Source: Hymenobacter sp. CRA2 | Lineage (GTDB): Bacteria; Bacteroidota; Bacteroidia; Cytophagales; Hymenobacteraceae | Reading direction: 5' to 3' | NCBI RefSeq assembly: GCF_002007105.1 | Contig: NZ_MVBC01000023.1 | Coordinates: 1 to 64,000, forward strand | DNA length: 64,000 nt | Shown: positions 1 to 7,412 of the stretch, piece after piece | Position numbering within the stretch: position 1 is the first letter of the stretch | How the letters are laid out: each line of letters begins with the position of its first letter | The notes under the pieces: model-generated | Databases searched by the model: none | Seen by the model: only the letters and a program-made list of their open reading frames with translations | Told to the model about the DNA's origin: nothing | Position numbers and translations under genes: made by a program

Positions 1-94
1 CGCAAAAGCGCGCGGCCACTTGGGCCTGCCGGGCGCCCGGCTCGGCCAGCGCCTGCGCCACGCGCTGACGCAAATCCATCGAGTATGCTTGCAT
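1..94 (-). CDS. IS630-family transposase, N-terminal fragment (runs off window)
   Basis: Reading leftward from an ATG at 94-92 the frame is open to the window edge and gives 31 residues beginning MQAYSMDLRQRVAQAL. This is the characteristic start of IS630/Tc1-mariner type transposases (M-x-A-Y-S-x-D-L-R-x-R-V), the first helix of the N-terminal helix-turn-helix that binds the element's inverted repeats. The DDE catalytic domain would lie outside the window, so whether the transposase is intact cannot be judged. It is oriented the same way as the truncated ATPase gene to its right and is GC-rich, unlike that gene. The family call rests on the N-terminus only. Confidence 0.8.
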   Translation of the reverse strand, partial: MQAYSMDLRQRVAQALAEPGARQAQVAARFC

Positions 95-148
95 ACAGCC
101 GCTTACGTACGCGGAGCGCCAGCAGCTACATTGTCTGTGAATCTGCTA
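1..148 (-). mobile_element. end of an IS630-like insertion sequence
   Basis: The transposase start codon lies about 50 bases from the point (about 146-150, sequence TATA) where the AT-rich ATPase reading frame stops abruptly. IS630 elements insert at TA dinucleotides and duplicate them. A TA sits exactly at the junction, and base composition switches here from AT-rich to GC-rich. The terminal inverted repeat should therefore lie in about 100-148. The other end of the element is outside the window, so the repeat cannot be confirmed by pairing. The boundary is inferred to within a few bases. Confidence 0.65.
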
Positions 149-937
149 TAGCAATAGCAATTTTGGAAACGTATTCCTCTCTCTAGAATTATACAAATAG
201 AATACTAGTGACATCAATACTTTCTCGCCTGAAGACAAATCAGCAAGTTTGATTTCATCACCTGTTAACTCATTAAACATCCGCAATGTAAATACGTCAC
301 GAATCCCATTCTTAGAAGGATCATTAAAAGTAAAAGGCATTTTCCCTTCTTTCAATATTTCACGAAGAACATACCATGGCTTCTGCCCAATTCTCGCAAA
401 AATATCTTCTTCTGATAAACCTTCTGACTTCAATTCTATTTCATCTATTCTATAGTTGTAAAATATTTCAGCAATTTTTTGTCCTAGTTGATTTTCATTT
501 TCAACCAACACTGGAGGAAAGTGTTCTATAAACTCGTCTTTACTTATCAAGTCAAAGGATTTTCCTGTTTTACGAACTATGTCTGAAAAAACATGTCCTA
601 ATCTTAATTTAGCCTCACCTTGGACTTGGCCTCTACGTTGCCTAAATTCCTCATAGTATTTATTTAACTGCTGTTGCTGAGCCACTAAATCAATGGAATT
701 GGCATTTGCCAGATTCCACTCTCCTTTTAGATATGCAACTTCGTGTTTACCTACGGTAACTCCCCCAATAGCGACTCTTTCACTTGTACCCACTTTGTTT
801 ATTATTGTATTATACACAAGCTCCAATATCTGAGACTTGCCTACACCATTAGGACCAGTTAAAACAGCAAACATTGGCACATTTAACCATTCAAAAGAAT
901 CTAAAGACTTATATTTCCCAGAGAAAGAAATATTCAT
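146..937 (-). pseudogene. AAA-family ATPase (AAA_15/OLD-like), truncated by insertion
   Basis: This is the N-terminal part of an ABC/SMC-like AAA ATPase. Walker A is GPNGVGKS at residues 28-35. An ABC-type signature LSSGE is at 234-238. The chain ends FPKLLLL and then a stop, precisely where the hydrophobic Walker B strand should continue into D-E. The Walker B acidic residues, the D-loop, the switch His and any C-terminal effector (for example TOPRIM or nuclease) are missing, so ATP hydrolysis should be lost. The cause appears to be the IS630-like element immediately downstream. The gene is strikingly AT-rich against its GC-rich surroundings, with A/T-ending codons, which suggests recent transfer. 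Such lone AAA_15 ATPases are often anti-phage proteins, but the family alone does not prove it. Confidence 0.8.
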
Positions 938-995
938 GATATTTTCAGAAAAAAAGTCACTTTTACTAAACCGTCCTAAACCTTGAAAAGGTTAC

Positions 996-2780
996 CTATT
1001 TCCTAATTTTAGTACTTCCCGGAATCTTCGCCCCGCGCTCCTGGGCTACCTGCTGGGCCAGCTCGTAGCCTGCGTCGGCGTGGCGGAAGACGCCCATACC
1101 GGGGTCGGTGGTGAGTACGCGGCGCAGGCGCTCGGCTTTTTCGGGGGTGCCGGTGGCTACGATGACCATGCCGGAGTGCGTGCTGTTGCCGATGCCCACA
1201 CCGCCGCCGTTGTGCAGGCTCACCCAGTCGGCGCCGGAGGCGGTATTGGCCAGGGCGTTGAGTAGGGGCCAGTCGGCTACGGCGTCGGAGCCGTCCTTCA
1301 TGCCCTCGGTTTCGCGGTTGGGCGAGGCCACGGAGCCGCAGTCGAGGTGGTCACGGCCGATGACGATGGGGGCCGAGACTTCGCCGCGGGCCACCAGGTC
1401 GTTGATGACCAGGCCGAATTTTTCCCGCTCGCCGTAGCCCAGCCAGCACACGCGGGCCGGGAGGCCGATGAAGGGCACCTTGGCCTGGGCCTTTTCGATC
1501 CAGCGGGCCAGCATCTTGTTGTCGGGGAAGGTTTCGAGCAGGGCGCGGTCGATGCGCAGGATGTCCTGCGGGTCGCCGGAGAGGGCGGCCCAGCGGAAGG
1601 GGCCTTTGCCCTCGCAGAACAGCGGGCGGATGTAGCCGGGCACGAAGCCGGGGTAGAGGAACTGCCCGTTTTCGTCGCGCACTTGCAGGCCGCCTTTTTC
1701 GGCCTGACCGCGCAGGTTGTTGCCGTAGTCGAGGGCCACGGCCCCGCCGGCCTGCATGTCGATGATGGCCTGGCAGTGCTTCACGATGGCCTGCAGAGCC
1801 TGGCGCTTAAACTCTTCGGGGTTGTCTTTGCGCAGCTGCAATACTGCGTCGATGTCGCCTTCGGGAATGTAGTCCATCAGGTCGTGGGCGGAAGTCTGGT
1901 CGGTGACGATGTCGGCCTTGTAGCCGCGCTGCAGCAGCTCGGGCAGCACGGTGGCGGCGTTGCCGGTCAGGCCGATGCTCCAGCCTTTGCGGGCCGCTTT
2001 GTACTGCGCCATCAGCTCCAGGGCGTGGTTTAGGTCGCGGGCCTGCTCGTCCACGTAGCCTTCGCGCACCTTCTGCTTCACGCGGGCATCGATGGGCTCG
2101 ACGACCAGACACACGCCGTCGTTCATGGTCACGGCCAGCGGCTGGGCGCCCGACATGCCGCCCAGGCCGGCCGTCACGGTAACGGTGCCGGCCAGCGTGC
2201 CGCCGAAGTGCTTGTCGGCCACGGCGGCGAAGGTTTCGTAGGTGCCCTGCAGGATGCCCTGGGTGGCAATGTAAATCCAGGAGCCGGCCGTCATCTGCCC
2301 GTACATCATCAGGCCGAGCTTGTCCAGCTCATCGAAATACTCCTGGGTGCTCCAGGCGGGCACGATGTTCGAGTTGGCAATGAGCACCCGCGGGGCGTGG
2401 GCCCAGGTGCGCAGCACACCCACGGCCTTGCCCGACTGCACCAGCATGGTTTCGTCGGCTTCCAGGTTCTTGAGCGTGTTGACGATGGTCTGGTACTCCT
2501 TCCAGTTGCGGGCCGCGCGGCCGGCGCCGCCGTACACAATCAGCTCGTCGTAGACCAGGCTCACCGCGGGGTCGAGGTTGTTTTCGAGCATGCGCAGGGC
2601 CGCTTCGGCTTCCCAGGTTTTGCAGCGCAGCTCGGTGCCGTGCTTGGCTTTTACCGTTTCCGTGGGCTTGTACTCGTAGTACATCGGGCGCTGGGCCGGC
2701 TTGGCTTGGGTGTTGGCAGCGTCCGAGGCGGAAGTGGTTTCGAGGTTGAGTTCGGGGGTGTCGAGGGCAGAGTGTGACAT
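996..2780 (-). CDS. hutU: urocanate hydratase
   Basis: Urocanase (594 aa) converts urocanate to 4-imidazolone-5-propanoate with tightly bound NAD+ in cytosolic histidine degradation. Family hallmarks are visible: the N-terminal LYGGAGR-like stretch ([12 protein letters not shown]), the glycine-rich [12 protein letters not shown] segment of the NAD site, and the C-terminal block [19 protein letters not shown] followed by [17 protein letters not shown]. The ATG at 2780 ([10 protein letters not shown]) is preferred. The frame is open further upstream, but that extension is unlike the family. Length fits slightly extended Bacteroidota homologues. The matching histidase (hutH) and imidazolonepropionase (hutI) are not in the window. 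A hutG-like gene lies about 4.6 kb away on the same strand. Confidence 0.96.
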   Translation of the reverse strand: MSHSALDTPELNLETTSASDAANTQAKPAQRPMYYEYKPTETVKAKHGTELRCKTWEAEAALRMLENNLDPAVSLVYDELIVYGGAGRAARNWKEYQTIVNTLKNLEADETMLVQSGKAVGVLRTWAHAPRVLIANSNIVPAWSTQEYFDELDKLGLMMYGQMTAGSWIYIATQGILQGTYETFAAVADKHFGGTLAGTVTVTAGLGGMSGAQPLAVTMNDGVCLVVEPIDARVKQKVREGYVDEQARDLNHALELMAQYKAARKGWSIGLTGNAATVLPELLQRGYKADIVTDQTSAHDLMDYIPEGDIDAVLQLRKDNPEEFKRQALQAIVKHCQAIIDMQAGGAVALDYGNNLRGQAEKGGLQVRDENGQFLYPGFVPGYIRPLFCEGKGPFRWAALSGDPQDILRIDRALLETFPDNKMLARWIEKAQAKVPFIGLPARVCWLGYGEREKFGLVINDLVARGEVSAPIVIGRDHLDCGSVASPNRETEGMKDGSDAVADWPLLNALANTASGADWVSLHNGGGVGIGNSTHSGMVIVATGTPEKAERLRRVLTTDPGMGVFRHADAGYELAQQVAQERGAKIPGSTKIRK

Positions 2781-3102
2781 GGGCGGGCGGGAATGTTCGG
2801 GGATTGGGTGGAGCGGCGAATATAGGAGTTTCGGCGGGGCAAAATGGCCTTTTTCGGGCGCATGAGCCGATTGATGCGCGGCTTGCTGGCTGGCGTAGTG
2901 GCAAGGGCTGCCCAACGGCTAACGCGGCGGCCGCGGCAGCTGACGCTGGGCGGCTGAAGACCGCCGCAGTCCGGGGCGGCTACTGCACGGGCAAGTGGCT
3001 CGGCTGAAAAATTTGCCTGGCTTCGACTACCCGCGCTGCCCCGCCGCGTACAGTAGCCATTGCCGCTCATCAATCATCTTCCCTCCTACCGTTAGCAACC
3101 CC
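2781..3102. other. divergent intergenic region between hutU and lipoprotein gene
   Basis: This 322-base stretch separates hutU (leftward) from the first small lipoprotein gene (rightward) and so must carry both promoters. It is GC-rich. I could not identify a convincing TTG/TAnnTTTG promoter pair, a palindromic operator, or any gene. Reading frames crossing it are extensions or shadows of its neighbours. Confidence 0.5.
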
Positions 3103-3501
3103 ATGAAGAAGAGTCTGTTTCTAGCACTGGCCGCGGCCACCTTCACGCTAGCCAGCTGCGGCGGCGACAAGCAGCAAAACGACACGCCCGAAGTCAACGG
3201 CATGTCCTCGGAGCAGGACGACCCCGGCCGCCCCGACGGCACCAGCAACGACAGCAGCGACACCGACCCCGGCAGCCAGACCGTGCCCGGCACGGCTACC
3301 CCCGGTGGCTCGACGGCGGGCAGCGGCAGCGCCACCACCAGCCGGCCCGAACCCGGGGAGAAGAGCGGCAACACCATCGGGGAAGACGAAACGATGCGTA
3401 ACGGGCAAGTAAGCACCTCGGGCAGCCAGCCTGGCAACACCACGGGCAGCAATACCACCAGCGCCAACGGGGCCGGCACGGGCGCTACTTCGGGCCAATA
3501 A
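3103..3501 (+). CDS. small Ser/Thr/Gly-rich lipoprotein (paralogue 1 of 3)
   Basis: A 132-residue predicted lipoprotein. It has a short basic start (MKKSLF), a hydrophobic core and the lipobox LASC with Cys19, followed by a tail made almost entirely of Gly, Ser, Thr, Asp, Pro and Gln. The tail shows no recognisable domain and looks disordered. The ATG at 3103 places the signal peptide at the N-terminus, and the open frame upstream of it has no signal sequence. It is the first of three tandem genes sharing the same signal peptide (also at 3715 and 4339). Function is unknown. A surface-exposed, flexible envelope protein is a reasonable inference from composition alone. Confidence 0.8.
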   Translation: MKKSLFLALAAATFTLASCGGDKQQNDTPEVNGMSSEQDDPGRPDGTSNDSSDTDPGSQTVPGTATPGGSTAGSGSATTSRPEPGEKSGNTIGEDETMRNGQVSTSGSQPGNTTGSNTTSANGAGTGATSGQ

Positions 3502-3714
3502 CCAGTTTCGACGGGACGGCATAGCCACTGCCCCGGTCTGAAGTACTGTACCGGACTCGGTGGCTCGCAGCTGTACGCCTAGTTTAAGTAGAGCGCTTCT
3601 GCCTCGATTTCTAAGCCTTAGCCGGTTACCTCCCCGTTCGCTGGGTATCAAGCGTTGGTTGGACTGCCACGGGCTGCCAACTAACGCTTTTCCACCACCA
3701 TTACTCCTTACTCC

Positions 3715-3936
3715 ATGAAAAAGCTCCTGTTTCTGAGCCTGGCCGCGGCCTCGTTCGCCTTTGCCTCCTGCGACCAAAGCAAAACCAACTCCGCCGAGGG
3801 CAGCGCCTCCGGCTCGACCATGACGAGCACCCGACTCGGTGATGCCGACGGCGACGAAGGCAAAGTGGATACCGTGCGCACCGACGCCGGTACCCCGACT
3901 GTGAACACCCCCAGCGACACGATGGCCGGGCAATAG
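3715..3936 (+). CDS. small Ser/Thr/Asp-rich lipoprotein (paralogue 2 of 3)
   Basis: A 73-residue predicted lipoprotein. It starts MKKLLFLSLAAASFAFASC with the lipidated Cys at position 19, exactly as in the flanking paralogues. The mature part is only about 54 residues, hydrophilic and rich in Ser, Thr, Asp and Gly, without a known domain. It lies 213 bases after paralogue 1 and 402 bases before paralogue 3, all on the plus strand. Wide spacing suggests separate transcription rather than a tight operon. Function is unknown. Confidence 0.75.
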   Translation: MKKLLFLSLAAASFAFASCDQSKTNSAEGSASGSTMTSTRLGDADGDEGKVDTVRTDAGTPTVNTPSDTMAGQ

Positions 3937-4338
3937 CCCGCTTCACTAGGTACCGGCGGCCCCGCAGCATCGAATTGGATGTCGCGGGGCCGCCGGTCTG
4001 GTTACAGCCCAAACGGTGTCCGAAAAGTCATTGGAGACTCCCTGCCCGTCATGCTTCGACAAGCTCAGCATGGCGGTACGGGAATTTTCGAATGCTGCCT
4101 TTTTGCTCAGCCGCCAGCGCCGCTACTAAGCGCTGTGCCGGTATTATGCATTTCTGCTCCGCGAGGTGTATCGGAAATGTTATAGCAGCCATAGTTTACT
4201 GTCGAGTTTAAAACATTATCAACATTTTTTTTCACAAATCTTGGGTTACCTACGGGCATAAGGAGTATAAAGACACGATTGAGCCGCTGAGCCGGCTTTA
4301 TCGACAACTTCTTACCACAACCTTCACCAACCAATACC
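3937..4338. other. 402-base non-coding region between lipoprotein genes 2 and 3
   Basis: No gene is supported here. The left half is GC-rich and contains a short palindromic repeat (4050-4072). The right half (about 4195-4275) is noticeably AT-rich, with runs of A and T, and probably carries the promoter of the lipoprotein gene at 4339. I could not fix the promoter elements with confidence. Confidence 0.5.
4050..4072. repeat. short interrupted palindrome, REP-like
   Basis: CATGCT at the left end and AGCATG at the right end are exact reverse complements, separated by about 11 bases that include TCGACAAGC. The resulting stem-loop sits in a non-coding gap and resembles the short dispersed extragenic palindromes of Bacteroidota. 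Only one copy is in this window, so its repetitive nature is a guess. Confidence 0.4.
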
Positions 4339-4776
4339 ATGAAAAAGGTTCTGTTTATGGCCCTGGCCGCAGCATCGTTCACCTTCGCCTCTTGCGGCGG
4401 CAACAACCAAGAAGGCGGCTCGGGCGGCAGCACCGGCGGCACTGGCACTGAAAGCACTGGCGGCGGTACCATGGGCGAAAGCGGCTCGGGCTCGTCGGAT
4501 ATGGGCGGCAGCGGCGACGCTGGCATGAGCGCCGACACGAGCATGGGCGGCGGGTCTGGCTCCACCACCACGGGCGCTGCTACCACCACCTCGGGTGGCA
4601 CGATGACCGGCAGCAGCACGGGCAGCGGCAGCACCGCTGGCACCACGGCCGGCAGCTCCTCGACGGGCGGCAGCACGGCCGGCGGCATGGGCACCACGGC
4701 TGGTGGCTCGACGGCTGGCGGCAGCACCGCCGGCGGCACCGGCTCGACGGGCGGTGGCACCACGGGCGGCCGTTAA
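4339..4776 (+). CDS. Gly/Ser/Thr-rich lipoprotein (paralogue 3 of 3)
   Basis: A 145-residue predicted lipoprotein with signal peptide MKKVLFMALAAASFTFASC (lipidated Cys19). The mature chain is extremely low in complexity. Gly, Ser and Thr dominate, with recurring GGS, GGST and TTGG units and a scattering of Met, Asp and Glu, especially before residue 90. The repeats are irregular, so replication slippage probably drives length variation. Signal peptide and lipobox match the two genes upstream, while the mature tail has diverged. A strong intrinsic terminator follows 40 bases after the stop. Function is unknown; a glycine-rich flexible surface protein is the most that can be said. Confidence 0.8.
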   Translation: MKKVLFMALAAASFTFASCGGNNQEGGSGGSTGGTGTESTGGGTMGESGSGSSDMGGSGDAGMSADTSMGGGSGSTTTGAATTTSGGTMTGSSTGSGSTAGTTAGSSSTGGSTAGGMGTTAGGSTAGGSTAGGTGSTGGGTTGGR

Positions 4777-5132
4777 TCCACGCAACCGCAACTCATAAGC
4801 CACTTGGCTTTGCAGCAAAAGCCCCGCACGTCGTGTGCGGGGCTTTTTTGTGTTTGCGCCGACGGGAGCCCAGCAGCCAGTAAGCGAAATTTCATAGCAG
4901 GATGGCGGGATGAAGCCACGCCAGAGCAACCGCGCCCCGCGGAGCTTTCCTGGCCGCGCGGCCGGTACGCACAGGCGCGGCCCACAGGGCTAAAACGCGG
5001 CCTCAGCAACCCTGGCTCCGGCCCCGCGCAGGCCCGGGTTAAGCTGAACGGCCCGGTTGGCTTTTCCGGCGCCCGGTGTACCCCCGCGCCGCCAACCTGC
5101 GTACTCCCTGCTACACCAAACACCTGAGCCCG
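4777..5132. other. intergenic region with terminator at its left side
   Basis: This 356-base gap holds the terminator at 4817-4849. The remaining 280 bases before the metallo-beta-lactamase-fold gene are GC-rich. They presumably contain its promoter, but no elements could be identified. No gene is supported. Confidence 0.5.
4817..4849 (+). terminator. intrinsic terminator after lipoprotein 3
   Basis: A 9-bp stem (GCCCCGCAC with GTGCGGGGC) is flanked by AAAA and TTTTTT, which extend the pairing and provide the U-tract. It lies 40 bases downstream of the lipoprotein stop codon, in the right orientation to end that transcript. Confidence 0.9.
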
Positions 5133-6194
5133 ATGAACCAAGTAGCCGCTGGCGTTACCCAGCTCCAGATCCAACGCTTTGTCAACGTGTACTTCGTGGA
5201 AAGCAGCAACCCCGGCGAGTGGGTGCTGGTCGATACCGGACTTCCCGGCTCAGAAAAGCAGATTATCGAAACCGCCGATAAGCTGTTTTACCCGGGCACC
5301 CACCCCACGGCCATCCTCCTCACGCACGGCCACATGGACCACTCGGGCTCGGCGCGGGCCCTAGCCGAGCACTGGAACGTGCCGGTGCTGGCCCACCCCC
5401 TGGAACTGCCCTTCCTGCAGGCCAAAGCCGTGTACCCGCCCGCCGACCCCACCGTAGAAGGCGGCGGCTCGCTGGCCTTCGTGGCCCGCTTCTTCCCGCC
5501 CCAGAGCTTCCAGCTCAGCGACTTAGTGCAGCCCCTGACCACCGATGACGACGAAACGCCCTACCTGCCCGGCTGGCGCTGGCTGCACGTGCCCGGCCAC
5601 GCGCCGGGGCAGATAGCCCTGTTCCGGCAGGAGGACCGCACCCTGCTCGGCGCCGACGCCTTTGCCACCGCCAACCACGAATCGGTGCCCTCGCTGCTGC
5701 TGCAGCGCCCGCAGATCAGCGTGGCCGGCGCGCCCTTCAACTATGACTGGCAGCAAGTGCGCGACTCGGTAGAACGGCTGGCCGCCCTGGAGCCGCAGGC
5801 CATTGGGTGCGGCCACGGCCCGGTTATTCAGGGCGCCGAAGCCGCCGCGGGCCTGCGCGCCCTGGCCGATAACTTCCCCGTACCCGCGTACGGGCGCTAC
5901 GTTGATGAGCCAGCCCGCATCGATGCCGACGGCGTGCAGTACCTGCCGCCGGCCCCCAAAGACTCGCTGCCCGCCAAAGCGGTGCTCATCACCACGGGCC
6001 TGGCCCTGGCTGCCGTGGCCGGCGTAGCCCTGCTTGGTCGCAAGTCGGGCAGCCGCAAAGACGGTCAACAGCCTATGTACAACTCCAAGGTGTACGACCT
6101 GGCGGCCCGCCGCGCCCGGCGCCACGGGCAGGCCGACAACCGGCCGCGAGACTCCGACGACTACGTGTATCCGTACAAGGAAGTGCGTTACTAG
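5133..6194 (+). CDS. metallo-beta-lactamase-fold hydrolase with C-terminal membrane segment
   Basis: A 353-residue protein. Residues 1-260 form a metallo-beta-lactamase fold with the metal-binding motif THGHMDH at 64-70, a second-metal histidine in VPGHAPGQIALF, an aspartate in LLGADAF and a final His in GCGHGP. The substrate (thioester, lactone or similar) cannot be deduced. A hydrophobic segment (VLITTGLALAAVAGVALLG, about residues 288-306) followed by a basic tail suggests C-terminal anchoring with the catalytic domain inside the cell, since no signal peptide is seen. The ATG at 5133 (MNQVAAGVTQ) is chosen because the fold begins there; upstream codons are not conserved-looking. It is monocistronic and faces the DUF4097 gene convergently. 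Confidence 0.85.
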   Translation: MNQVAAGVTQLQIQRFVNVYFVESSNPGEWVLVDTGLPGSEKQIIETADKLFYPGTHPTAILLTHGHMDHSGSARALAEHWNVPVLAHPLELPFLQAKAVYPPADPTVEGGGSLAFVARFFPPQSFQLSDLVQPLTTDDDETPYLPGWRWLHVPGHAPGQIALFRQEDRTLLGADAFATANHESVPSLLLQRPQISVAGAPFNYDWQQVRDSVERLAALEPQAIGCGHGPVIQGAEAAAGLRALADNFPVPAYGRYVDEPARIDADGVQYLPPAPKDSLPAKAVLITTGLALAAVAGVALLGRKSGSRKDGQQPMYNSKVYDLAARRARRHGQADNRPRDSDDYVYPYKEVRY

Positions 6195-6234
6195 TCCGAA
6201 CTAAGCACCTGACTATGTGTCCTTAACACACACA

Positions 6235-6267
6235 TCGGGCCGCCCTTGCTATGCAGGAGCGGCCCGA
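6235..6267. terminator. hairpin between convergent genes
   Basis: The arms at 6236-6243 (CGGGCCGC) and 6259-6266 pair perfectly, extended by a T-A pair, around a 15-base loop. It lies between the converging genes ending at 6194 and 6310. Neither side has a good U-tract, so it may be a weak bidirectional terminator or simply a 3'-end stabilising hairpin. Confidence 0.55.
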
Positions 6268-6309
6268 GCTTGTTATGTGAGCGTTGTGCCTAAGGAAGAT
6301 ACGTAGAAT

Positions 6310-7143
6310 TTATTTATCCGCGCGGCTCACCGTTACGCCGCCGTTGGTTGTCACGGCCTTCACCGGGGCGCCGCCCTTGCCTAGCGCCACTGATACTTCG
6401 CGGCCGATGCTGCCCTGCACCTTGGTGGGAAAGTCGGTGCGGATGGGGCCGTGCTGGGTGCTGGTGAAGAGCTGCGCCGAATAATCGGCCGGTACTTTCC
6501 AGCTGATGCCGCCGTTGGTCGTCGTCACATCGAGGCCGGTGCCGTCCCACTTCGCGCCGGTGAGCGTGATGCTCAGGCCGCCGTTGCGGGTACTGCCTTT
6601 CACGTCGCCGCCCGCGCCGAGGATACTCACCCCGCCGTTTTCGGCTTCGAAGGACACTGGGCCGCGCAGGTTTTCGAGGTGAATGCCGCCGTTGTGGGTG
6701 CGCAGGGCCAGCGCCGTTTTCTCCGGCACAAAGATTTCGTAGCTCACCGCGTAGCCCCCGTCGCTGACGGCGTACCCGCTGTTCTTGCCCGAGCCATCGG
6801 AGCCGGCGGCGCGCAGGGTGTTGTTTTCGGTGCTGATTTTCACGTCGGCCACGCGGGCTTTGGCCGTGGCGTCGTCTTTGGCCCAGGCCTGCACCTTGGC
6901 CCGCACCCGGATGTCGGCGCCGCTGTAGCCCTTCACCGTGATGCCGCCGTTGCGCAGCCCGTCCACCGTCAGCTTGCCCGATTTGATGGCCGGCAGGGTC
7001 AGGTCGCGCGTTTCGCAGTAGCGCCGCTGCTCCGAGTTGCCCCACTTGCCTTCTTCGCAGGTGGACGTAAAGGCCGGCGTCGATTGGGCCAGGACAGAGA
7101 CAGAGGCAGTGCTGAGCAATAGGGCCGTAAGCAGGATTTTCAT
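6310..7143 (-). CDS. exported DUF4097 beta-repeat protein
   Basis: A 277-residue protein with a cleavable signal peptide (MKILLTALLLSTASVSVLAQ). The mature part matches the DUF4097 (adhesin-like) pattern of repeated short beta-strands. At least six N-G-G turns recur (RNGGITVKG, HNGGIHLEN, ENGGVSILG, RNGGLSITL, TNGGISWKV, TNGGVTVSR), consistent with a stacked beta structure. There is no catalytic motif. Such proteins are widespread in Bacteroidota and mostly uncharacterised; some occur beside anti-sigma factors, but no sigma or anti-sigma gene is adjacent here. The start at 7143 is fixed by the signal peptide. Confidence 0.8.
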   Translation of the reverse strand: MKILLTALLLSTASVSVLAQSTPAFTSTCEEGKWGNSEQRRYCETRDLTLPAIKSGKLTVDGLRNGGITVKGYSGADIRVRAKVQAWAKDDATAKARVADVKISTENNTLRAAGSDGSGKNSGYAVSDGGYAVSYEIFVPEKTALALRTHNGGIHLENLRGPVSFEAENGGVSILGAGGDVKGSTRNGGLSITLTGAKWDGTGLDVTTTNGGISWKVPADYSAQLFTSTQHGPIRTDFPTKVQGSIGREVSVALGKGGAPVKAVTTNGGVTVSRADK

Positions 7144-7264
7144 AGCGTCAGAAAAGCTTTGGGGTTGGAATGATGCTCTACTGACAAGCGGCAAATATTC
7201 AAGGCTGCATATTCAACGAAATATTTCGTAGGCTTTTTTTTGGTGGCTATCGATAGTGTTTCTA

Positions 7265-7401
7265 CGGCTAGTTCCCCTCCTCAATTGAGGAGGGGTTAGG
7301 GATGGTTGATGATGCGTTGAACGATGTCCAGCTCTAGCTTTTCTAACTCTAGTCTTCCAACCACCCCTAGCCCCTCCTCAGCTGAGGAGGGGAACTGGCC
7401 G
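7265..7401. repeat. REPIN/MITE-like inverted repeat of two palindromes
   Basis: Two near-identical arms of about 39 bases face each other (7270-7308 and 7358-7396) around a 49-base spacer. Each arm itself contains a perfect 22-bp palindrome: CCCCTCCTCA reading into its own complement, through AATT on the left and AGCT on the right. Each is followed by TAGGGRTGGTTG. Only about four positions differ between arms. The arrangement (palindromic REP, spacer, inverted REP) is that of a REPIN mobilised by a RAYT transposase. No transposase is adjacent. It lies downstream of both the DUF4097 promoter side and the 3' end of the hutG-like gene. Confidence 0.85.
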
Positions 7402-7412
7402 CTAGCCTCATT

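Noticed and set aside
4339-4776. DNA tandem-repeat array
   Set aside because: The GGC/ACC-rich sequence is irregular and is explained by a Gly/Ser/Thr-rich coding region behind a clear lipoprotein signal.
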